Shown here piece by piece: positions 14,036 through 19,918 of a DNA stretch of 19,918 nt (positions are counted from its first letter, which is position 1; each line of letters begins with the position of its first letter). Source of the DNA: an uncultured Gammaproteobacteria bacterium. Its GTDB lineage: Bacteria; Pseudomonadota; Gammaproteobacteria; GCA-001735895. The stretch lies in assembly GCA_945787265.1 (NCBI GenBank), contig CALZHS010000012.1, positions 1 through 19,918 of the forward strand, read 5' to 3'. The position numbers and the translations under genes were made by a program. The notes under the pieces are model-generated. The model was not told the DNA's origin and did no database searches. It saw nothing but the letters and a program-made list of their open reading frames with translations.

Positions 14036-15580
14036 TAAACCATTGAGTCAGGCATCGATTCTTTGCGCTGCTTGATGTAGGACAGCAGGGCTTCGTCGAT
14101 GGCGGGATCTAGTGCAGGCGCCTCGTACTCGGCCAGCAGTTTCTTGAAGCGCTTGTTGCAGCGCTGCGGATTGCCATTGCTCGAAACTGTTATTGTCGGT
14201 AATCGGCGATCGGTAGAATGCGGTTTTAAAATTATTCTGCGTGTGATTGCATCCCAGGAAATGTACACCGGGGCCTACCTCGCGAATCGCGTCCATGGCC
14301 TGTCCGTTTTCGGAGAGATCGACACCTCCCAGCAGGATTTCCATCATCGCCGCCTGATCCGCGTCCATGATGAATTTTTCATAACCCATCGCGAGACCAC
14401 CCTCCATCCAGCCTGCGGTATGCAATACAAAGTTAACGCCGGCCATCACCGCAGGGTAAAGCGTGGCGGCAGCCTCGTAGGCCGCCTGTGCATCGGGTAG
14501 TTTGGAACCACAGAGCCCGCCACCGGAACGGAATGGTACGCCGAGTCTGCGCGCTAGCGCCGCCATGACATAAAGCACCAGTGCTGGCTCCGGGGTGCCG
14601 AAGGTCGGGGCACCCGACTGCATCGACATTGAACTCGCGAAGCTGCCGAAAATAACCGGCGCACCGGGACTAACCAGCTGTACGAAAGTCATGCCGGCGA
14701 GTGCCTCTGCGAGCGACTGTGCCGCGGTGCCGGCCACGGTTACCGGCGACATCGCACCGGCAAGAATAAATGGCGTGATAATCGTGGCCTGGTTGTTTTC
14801 GGCATATACCTTGGCGGCACCCAGCATGGTATCGTCGAAGGTCATTGGCGAGTTTGCGTTGATCAGGCTGGTTGCGTAGGTGCGCGGGCGACCGGTCTCG
14901 GTATCGATATAATTTTCACCGGCAATGATTTTAATCATTTCGACCGTATCAAGTGCACGTTCGGGCGCGGTTACCGAGCCCATAAAAGCTTTATCGGAAT
15001 ACTTGATGTGTGAGTACACCATGTCCAGATGGCGCTTATTGACCGCAACATCAACCGGTTCGCAAATCGTGCCGCCGGAATGATGCAGGCTTGGTGACAG
15101 GTAGGCCAGCTTGACGAAATTCTGAAAATCTTCGAGTGTCGCATATCGGCGACCCTTGTCTAGATCAAATACGAACGGGCTGCCGTAGGCGGGAACGAAA
15201 ACGGTGTTGTTACCACCAATCTGAACATTGCGCGCCGGGTTGCGTGCGTGTTGCGTGTATTCAGCGGGTGCCGAGGCCTGGATAACGGAGCGGCACAAGC
15301 CACGCGGGAAACGGACCGTGACGCCATCAATCTCGGCGCCGCCCTGCTTCAGGATCTCGAGCGCTTCCGGCATATCACGGAATTCGATACCAACCTCTTC
15401 AAGAATAGTATCGGCATTGTTTTCGATGATTTGCAGCCCTTCCTCGTCGAGCACCTCGAAGCAGGGGATCTTGCGCTTTATGTATGGCGCACTGACGTTT
15501 TCGGTTACAGCACCGGCGCGTCGCGTGTCTCGACCGCCGCGACCGCGTCGATTCCTGGTTGACCGTCTTGCTTCGCTCAT
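14035..15580 (-). pseudogene. MttB-superfamily trimethylamine/betaine:corrinoid methyltransferase, frame disrupted near the 3' end
   Basis: The enzyme would move a methyl group from a quaternary or tertiary amine to the corrinoid protein. From ATG 15580 (GAGG a few bases upstream), the frame is open for ~470 residues of good MttB-superfamily sequence: PCFEVLDEEGLQIIENNAD, IEFRDMPEALEILKQGGAEID, RFPRGLCRSVI, HSGGTICEPVDV and GPGVHFLGCNHTQNNF. No in-frame amber codon occurs, so it is a non-pyrrolysine member like MtgB. An Arg-rich N-terminal tail precedes the fold (9 Arg in the first 23 residues). After FEQWQ (around 14171) this frame runs into unrelated Arg-rich sequence and stops at 14048. 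The expected family ending (NKRFKKLLAEYEAP, then LDPAIDEALLSYIKQRK) continues in another frame to a stop at 14035. A small deletion, a sequencing error, or a functional truncated protein are all possible. The Arg-rich tail and the divergent GlxA regulator tie it to the corrinoid operon. Confidence 0.85.
14161..14176 (-). other. Site of the MttB frame change
   Basis: Upstream codons read FEQWQS in one frame; downstream codons from about 14160 read RCNKRFKKLLAEYE in another. The change therefore lies in this stretch. From memory of homologues the joined sequence is also several residues short here, which favours a small deletion not divisible by three over a one-base read error. GCAG occurs at the junction and could have mediated slippage. 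Confidence 0.6.
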
Positions 15581-15725
15581 GGTTGGCCTCGTAATCCTGT
15601 CGAAAGAATTGCGCAATAAACGATTAAGTATGGTTTTTGGCCATTTTCAGGGCTGATCCAAGCGCGACCCTGAACTGTTTGCCCGCGCCATATCAGTTTT
15701 TGGAGGGTAGTTTTGGCAGTTGTGG
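15581..15725. promoter_or_regulatory. Divergent control region between MttB and the second GlxA regulator
   Basis: Two symmetric elements are visible. ATTGCGCAAT (15608-15617) is a perfect 10-bp palindrome. TCAGGG (15647-15652) and CCCTGA (15668-15673) form a perfect 6-bp inverted repeat with a 15-bp centre. GGAGGG at 15702-15707 is a possible ribosome binding site for the rightward gene. The region must hold both promoters, but I cannot place convincing -35/-10 pairs. Confidence 0.45.
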
Positions 15726-16751
15726 ATGCAGGTAATATCGCTAGAATGTGGTTCGAATCCAGAGAAAACAACGGAGGCTGCGGTTATCAGCGATGATCCC
15801 GAAACAATCGGTATCCTTTTGATCGAGGGTTACCCGATCATTCCGTTCAGCTGTGTGGTCGATTCACTGCGCGCCGCCAATCGCTTGTCCGGCAAAAATC
15901 TCTATCAATGGGAATATTTCGCGCCCGATACCAATCCGGTATCTGCTTCCTGCGGTATTACCGTGCCGACGCAGGCGCTTGACGATGCAAAGGATCTGAA
16001 AACCCTGATCATTGTCGCACCCAACACCGCGCAACACTTTGACGATGCCAATACGATTAAGCTGTTGAAAACGATGGACCGACAGCAGGTAAATCTGGGC
16101 TCGGCAAGCTCTGGCAGCTTCATTCTCGCGCGTGCGGGACTGCTCGATGAATGTCGCTGCACCATCCACTGGGAGAACATTCCGGTTTTCAAGGAGCTTT
16201 ATCCGCAGCTTGACGTCAGCTTCACGCTCTACGAAATTGCCGAGCGGCGCTTCACCTGTTCTGGCGGAATCGCGGCGCTCGATATGATGCTCAAGTTGAT
16301 CGAAAATCAGTACGGTCGGAAACTCGCCCAGCAAATCTCGCAACAGTTTCAACACGATCGTATTCGAACCGAGATCGATTCTCAGCAAATGGCGGATCGC
16401 ATGGACCTGGCAATGAATGCGCCCAAGCTGATCGATGTAATCAACCTGATGGAAAACAATATTGAAGTACCGCTGCCGCTACCCGCGATCGCCGCAAAAT
16501 GTAAACTTTCGCTGCGCCAGATCGAGCGCCTGTTTCACAAGTATCGCAACGTCACGCCGAGCCAGTATTATCTGTCGTTACGCTTGATGCATGCCAAGCA
16601 GCTTTTACTCAATACCAACCACAGCGTGATCGATATTTCGCTGGCCACCGGGTTTGAAACCCAGTCCTACTTCACCGCCTGTTACCGCAAACATTTCGGC
16701 AGTTCACCGCGCAACCATCGATCGCAGGTGGCTACCGAGCATAAGGATTAG
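15726..16751 (+). CDS. GlxA-family AraC-type regulator (GbdR/CdhR-like), copy 2
   Basis: It is a paralogue of the regulator at 10610-11617 with the same plan: a DJ-1/PfpI-like domain (IGILLIEGYPIIPFSCVVDSL, GSASSGSFILARAGLLDE, CTIHWENIP, FTCSGGIAALDMMLKLIE) and a C-terminal AraC DNA-binding domain (AIAAKCKLSLRQIERLF, VIDISLATGFETQSYFTACY). The elbow Cys of copy 1 is replaced by Ser here. ATG at 15726 is taken as start (341 residues). TTG at 15720, with GGAGGG 12 bp upstream, is the alternative; a second GGAGG at 15773 has no standard start codon after it. Divergent from MttB and 10 bp upstream of the FAD oxidoreductase, it probably controls both. Confidence 0.9.
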   Translation: MQVISLECGSNPEKTTEAAVISDDPETIGILLIEGYPIIPFSCVVDSLRAANRLSGKNLYQWEYFAPDTNPVSASCGITVPTQALDDAKDLKTLIIVAPNTAQHFDDANTIKLLKTMDRQQVNLGSASSGSFILARAGLLDECRCTIHWENIPVFKELYPQLDVSFTLYEIAERRFTCSGGIAALDMMLKLIENQYGRKLAQQISQQFQHDRIRTEIDSQQMADRMDLAMNAPKLIDVINLMENNIEVPLPLPAIAAKCKLSLRQIERLFHKYRNVTPSQYYLSLRLMHAKQLLLNTNHSVIDISLATGFETQSYFTACYRKHFGSSPRNHRSQVATEHKD

Positions 16752-16761
16752 TCATGCGCAC

Positions 16762-18003
16762 ATGACCCAGTCTGCCGCAGTGCTAGGCGCCGGTATCGTC
16801 GGTATCAGTTGCGCGCTCGAGCTGCAGCGACGCGGCTACCAGGTGACACTCACCGATCGCCGCGGCCCCGGGGAAGAGACATCTTCGGGAAATGCGGGCA
16901 TTTTAAGTTATAGCAATATCACGCCGCTGGCCGATCCATCGCTGCTGCCGCGCCTGCATCGCCTGATACTCAATCTCGATGCCGATTTCTCGATGCACTA
17001 TCCCCACCTGATTTCTCTATTTCCCTGGTTGCTGCGATTCGTGTTGCGCTGTCGGCGAAAGACCTTTTTACACGATGGAGATGCAATGGCCGCATTGACG
17101 CTGACGTCGATTGATCTGCATAGGCAATGGATCGCCGAAGCAGGGGTAGAGGATCTGCTCAACCAGGTTGGCGGCCTGAAACTGTATCGACATCAGGCAA
17201 CTTTCCTGCGCGATGAACTGGAGCGAGAGTTGCTGGAGCGTTGCGCGGTGAAGCACACTTTACTGAGCGCTGACCAGGTTTACCAGCTCGAGCCGGATCT
17301 GAAACCCGTTTTCGCGCGCGGCGTTTCGATCGATGAATCGGTTTCGATTCGCAATCCCGAGAAACTTTGTAAGGCCTATGCACAAATGTTTGTCGCGGCG
17401 GGTGGTCAGATCAGGCGGGCCGGCATTCAATCGCTGCGGCAGGTTGGCGCTGCTTGGGAGATGACCACCGACCAGGGGCTCGAAACCGCTGCCAGGCTGG
17501 TTGTCTGTATGGGAGCTTGGACCCCGGAACTGATCGGTCAGCTTGGATATTCCAATCCGCTCGCAATTGAACGCGGCTATCACACGATTCTGGCACCGGC
17601 AGCGGACGCCAGGTTATCCCGGCCGATCTTCGATGTCGATTCAGGCTACGTGATGGCCCCAATGGAGATGGGTTTGCGGGTTACCACAGGGACCAATCTG
17701 GCGCGGCGTGAAGCCGCGCCGGACCCGCGACAGGTGGCGCGAGTGATACCGCGAGTGCGCGAAGCCTTTCCGGTTGGTGACGTTATCATGCAGGATCCGT
17801 GGATGGGGAGACGCCCGACAGTGCCCGATACCCTGCCGCTGATCGGACCCGCACCGCATCATGAAAACCTGTGGCTTGCCTTCGGGCATTCACACATGGG
17901 ACTGACGATGGGACCGATTACGGGGCGCTTGATCGCAAACTTTATCGACTCCAGCGAACAGCCGTTTCCGGTAAAGGCCTGCGACCCGGCGCGCTACCTT
18001 TAG
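16762..18003 (+). CDS. FAD-dependent amine/D-amino-acid oxidoreductase (DadA-like)
   Basis: The 413-residue flavoprotein has the N-terminal FAD-binding fold (AAVLGAGIVGISCALELQRRG, G9-x-G11-x2-G14) and the C-terminal DAO signature (PWMGRRPTVPDTLPLIGPAPHH ... GHSHMGLTMGPITGRLIA, shown here in parts). This is the D-amino acid dehydrogenase/sarcosine oxidase group, which oxidises primary or secondary amines, passing electrons to the respiratory chain or to O2. ATG at 16762 is chosen because the Rossmann strand begins 5 residues later; in-frame codons further up overlap the AraC gene and look non-coding. It lies 10 bp after the GlxA regulator and is probably co-transcribed. Beside demethylation genes, an N-methyl amino acid such as sarcosine, or a D-amino acid, is a plausible substrate; the choice is open. 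Confidence 0.88.
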   Translation: MTQSAAVLGAGIVGISCALELQRRGYQVTLTDRRGPGEETSSGNAGILSYSNITPLADPSLLPRLHRLILNLDADFSMHYPHLISLFPWLLRFVLRCRRKTFLHDGDAMAALTLTSIDLHRQWIAEAGVEDLLNQVGGLKLYRHQATFLRDELERELLERCAVKHTLLSADQVYQLEPDLKPVFARGVSIDESVSIRNPEKLCKAYAQMFVAAGGQIRRAGIQSLRQVGAAWEMTTDQGLETAARLVVCMGAWTPELIGQLGYSNPLAIERGYHTILAPAADARLSRPIFDVDSGYVMAPMEMGLRVTTGTNLARREAAPDPRQVARVIPRVREAFPVGDVIMQDPWMGRRPTVPDTLPLIGPAPHHENLWLAFGHSHMGLTMGPITGRLIANFIDSSEQPFPVKACDPARYL

Positions 18004-18009
18004 CGGGTG

Positions 18010-18924
18010 CTAGCTGAATTTATTCAGGCTTTTAACCGCGCTGGAGCGTCCCAGCATCTCGCGGAAATTGGCAATCTCTGCGCGCTTGAATTCTGTTGCT
18101 TCCTTCAGTGCAGCCTGGAAATCGTCCGATTCCAGAATCGAGACATAGCGTTTGACGACTTTTGACAGCGGTTCGTAGGGTAGCTCGCAGGCATGGGCGT
18201 ATTGATTGGTTGCCTCTCTATTAACCTCTGAAATTCGTGGTGAGCTGTCCACAAGGTCGAACGACATGTGCAGGCTGAAAGCCGCGTTGGTGAGGCAACG
18301 GTGCGGTACGCCCGCGCGCAGGTAAAGTGCATCCCCGGGGCGCATTGTAATTTCCTGCATTACCGGCCCAAGTTGCTCGTCATTCAAATCCTGGATACCG
18401 GCGTAGCGACGCTGCTGCGGTTGAAACAGCTGCCAGGTTTTCTTGCCGGCCAGGTGCACCACGAGCACGTCGTCGGCGTCGCAGTGACCCTCGTAGGCCT
18501 CGTTATCCTGTTGGGAAAAAAAGACTTCGCTGTTCGCCAGTACGCAGGGCAGCGAGTCGTCGAGCCTGGCGACAAATTCATTGATATTTGAATCCAGAAT
18601 GTCGATCCCTTCGAGCACAACTGCAGCACCTTTGTTGATTTCGTTATTAAGAACCTGCTTGTCCATGAAGTTAAGCTGTTTGTTCTGAACTGTTTTATAA
18701 AAACAGAACTTTTCCAGTTCGACCCTTTCGCCATTGAGCTTGACATATACCCACTCTGGTTGCAGCAGCGGATTATTTAAATGGCGCTGCAGGTCGCTGA
18801 CCGTGAAAAAACTGGGGTTATTTATAACTCCCGCTTTATAGCCGTAAGCCTCCGGCAGGTTCTGACGTTGTTTATGATAAAAATCAAGAAGTGTCTGGAG
18901 TTCTTTATGCAGCTTTTGTTTCAT
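18010..18924 (-). CDS. JmjC/cupin-type Fe(II)- and 2-oxoglutarate-dependent oxygenase
   Basis: The 304-residue protein has a double-stranded beta-helix oxygenase core of the cupin-4/cupin-8 (JmjC-like) kind. Likely iron ligands are H147-x-D149 (GHCDADDVLVVHLAGKK) and H208 (GVPHRC), with basic residues K161/K162 near the expected 2-oxoglutarate site and MRPGDALYLRAG between. Related proteins hydroxylate ribosomal proteins or small molecules; the target here is unknown. The N-terminal ~130 residues include a region with no motif I recognise, and the last ~60 are helical. The DNA of this gene's 5' part and upstream flank looks more AT-rich than its neighbours, which may reflect weaker selection or transfer. 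It is convergent with the FAD oxidoreductase (6-bp gap) and follows the GMC gene by 75 bp on the same strand, so it may be co-transcribed with it. Confidence 0.8.
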   Translation of the reverse strand: MKQKLHKELQTLLDFYHKQRQNLPEAYGYKAGVINNPSFFTVSDLQRHLNNPLLQPEWVYVKLNGERVELEKFCFYKTVQNKQLNFMDKQVLNNEINKGAAVVLEGIDILDSNINEFVARLDDSLPCVLANSEVFFSQQDNEAYEGHCDADDVLVVHLAGKKTWQLFQPQQRRYAGIQDLNDEQLGPVMQEITMRPGDALYLRAGVPHRCLTNAAFSLHMSFDLVDSSPRISEVNREATNQYAHACELPYEPLSKVVKRYVSILESDDFQAALKEATEFKRAEIANFREMLGRSSAVKSLNKFS

Positions 18925-18999
18925 ATTGTAAAACTCATTAATTTCTAAAAACCAACTTAAGCGCTCATCGCGAATTTTGACACCGATAGCCTTGCTTTG

Positions 19000-19918
19000 C
19001 TATTTCTGAAAATGAAAACTTGCCTGTTCGGGCTCAAGTGATTTGTTACCAAGAATAAAATCCGCGGCACGTGCCGCGATCATTTGGATGGGAGCGTTGA
19101 GATTACCGCTTACAATATCGGGCATCACCGAGGCGTCGACCACGCGTAATCCGTCGATCCCGTGCACCTTCAATTCCCGATCGACGACGGAATTATTATC
19201 GTTGCCCATGCGACAGCTGCAGCTGGGATGGTAGTCAGTGGATGCCGTTGCGCGAATCCAGTTTTCGATGTCGGAATGCGACCTGGCCTTGACCGGCGGC
19301 TCGGTGCGTTCGCCGCGAAATGCAATGAATGCGGGTTGCGAAATTAATTCATTAATCTTGTGATAACCCTCGACCAGTTCATGCAGGTCAGAATCCTCGC
19401 CCAGGTAGTTGAAATTTACCACCGGCTTGTCTGCCGGGTTAGTCGAATTCAGCGAGATATGACCCCTGCTGGCCGGCCTTAACTGGTCGACCTGCAGCGT
19501 GAAGCCCTGTGAAAGCCTTATTTTTCGGCCCTCGTAGGTTGCCGCAATCGGTGCAAAATGATACTGCAGGTTTGGATAGTCAACGTTTTGATTACCTCGT
19601 ATCAGGCCCCCGGCTTCCCAGATGTTGGACGCACCGAAACCATCGCGATACCGGAGCCAGCGCAAACCGATCTTGAGCTTGTTCCACGGGCGGGTGACGT
19701 GCTGATAGGTGATCGGCCGCGTGCATCTCCAGGTGCAGTGAATCTTGAGGTGATCCTGCAGGCTTTGTCCCACGCCCGGCATTTCCTGCCGGATTGTAAT
19801 ATCGTGCTTTTTCAACTCTTGTGCCGGGCCCAGGCCCGAAAGCATCAACAACTGGGGCGATTTTCTCGCGCCGCAGGAAACGATGACCTCGCGGCTGGCA
19901 CGAATGATCTGGATCTTG
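19000..19918 (-). CDS. GMC-family FAD oxidoreductase (choline dehydrogenase-like), N-terminus outside window
   Basis: The visible 306 residues are the C-terminal part of a glucose-methanol-choline oxidoreductase; the frame stays open to the window edge. The segment starts in the FAD-binding region (SPQLLMLSGLGP) and passes through the substrate domain (YPNLQYHFAPI, RPASRGHISL). It ends with the GMC C-terminal signature: catalytic His in STDYHPSCSCRMG (His codon 19228-19230) and the partner Asn in SGNLNAP (codon 19096-19098), then QMIAARAADFILG. The STDYHPSC phrase is close to BetA-type choline dehydrogenases, which oxidise choline to betaine aldehyde, though related alcohol dehydrogenases share it. 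Full-length members have ~540-560 residues. Choline oxidation would supply betaine to the demethylases in this window, but substrate is not proven. The position after CGA, usually Ala/Asn, is Arg here. Confidence 0.88.
   Translation of the reverse strand, partial: KIQIIRASREVIVSCGARKSPQLLMLSGLGPAQELKKHDITIRQEMPGVGQSLQDHLKIHCTWRCTRPITYQHVTRPWNKLKIGLRWLRYRDGFGASNIWEAGGLIRGNQNVDYPNLQYHFAPIAATYEGRKIRLSQGFTLQVDQLRPASRGHISLNSTNPADKPVVNFNYLGEDSDLHELVEGYHKINELISQPAFIAFRGERTEPPVKARSHSDIENWIRATASTDYHPSCSCRMGNDNNSVVDRELKVHGIDGLRVVDASVMPDIVSGNLNAPIQMIAARAADFILGNKSLEPEQASFHFQK

Noticed and set aside
14048..14170. Programmed frameshift or readthrough in MttB
   Set aside because: I see no slippery heptamer with a following structure at the junction, and the joint seems short of residues. 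A deletion or sequence error is simpler.
16654..16761. Extended N-terminus for the FAD oxidoreductase
   Set aside because: These codons overlap the AraC DNA-binding domain gene. The FAD-binding strand begins just after ATG 16762.
1..19918. CRISPR array, tRNA, rRNA, insertion sequence or phage-defence genes
   Set aside because: No spaced direct-repeat array, cloverleaf, rRNA stretch, transposase motif or terminal inverted repeats were seen on either strand by eye.

Overview
The window reads as chromosomal DNA from a free-living, probably marine proteobacterium, most likely a gamma- or alphaproteobacterium. The grounds are a mid-50s GC impression by eye, dense gene packing, several TTG/GTG starts, LysR and GlxA/AraC regulators, and a gene set for methylated-amine (betaine-type) catabolism. 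I cannot fix the taxon. No tRNA, rRNA, CRISPR array, transposase or phage gene is visible.

Layout. (1) 1-4244: the N-terminal part of a LysR regulator on the minus strand, divergent from a Rieske non-haem iron oxygenase of the betaine/carnitine demethylase type. A membrane-anchored TPR-like protein and a flavin reductase-domain protein with a long C-terminal extension follow. (2) 4441-10613: a tight seven-gene plus-strand operon. In order it encodes a corrinoid methyl-carrier protein, a DUF1638 protein, a small 'virulence factor'-domain protein, a MetV-like Cys-rich subunit, MetF, a methylcorrinoid:tetrahydrofolate methyltransferase and a RACo-like corrinoid reactivase. (3) 10610-13857: a GlxA-family AraC regulator (minus strand) and, divergent from it, a periplasmic-sensor/PAS/GGDEF diguanylate cyclase. 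(4) 14035-16751: an MttB-superfamily methyltransferase (minus strand), whose last ~45 residues lie in another frame, divergent from a second GlxA/AraC regulator. (5) 16762-19918: a DadA-like FAD amine oxidoreductase (plus strand), then a JmjC/cupin-type Fe(II) oxygenase and the C-terminal part of a GMC (choline dehydrogenase-like) oxidoreductase, both on the minus strand.

How the parts may work together (inference from families). MttB would remove a methyl group from a quaternary or tertiary amine and load it on the corrinoid protein. The pterin methyltransferase would pass it to tetrahydrofolate. MetF with MetV would oxidise methyl-THF to methylene-THF, feeding C1 metabolism. The RACo-like protein would rescue oxidised Co(II) corrinoid. 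The Rieske oxygenase, the DadA-like enzyme and the GMC dehydrogenase could act on the same compound class (choline, betaine, N-methylated amino acids) by oxidative routes, and the two GlxA-type regulators resemble the GbdR/CdhR group. The substrate is not set by the sequence.

The most interesting observations are three. The carrier has a strongly acidic N-terminal tail while its three predicted partners (MttB, the pterin methyltransferase, the reactivase) each carry an Arg-rich terminal tail. Two uncharacterised proteins sit in the core of the operon. The MttB gene appears to have a frame disruption near its 3' end.
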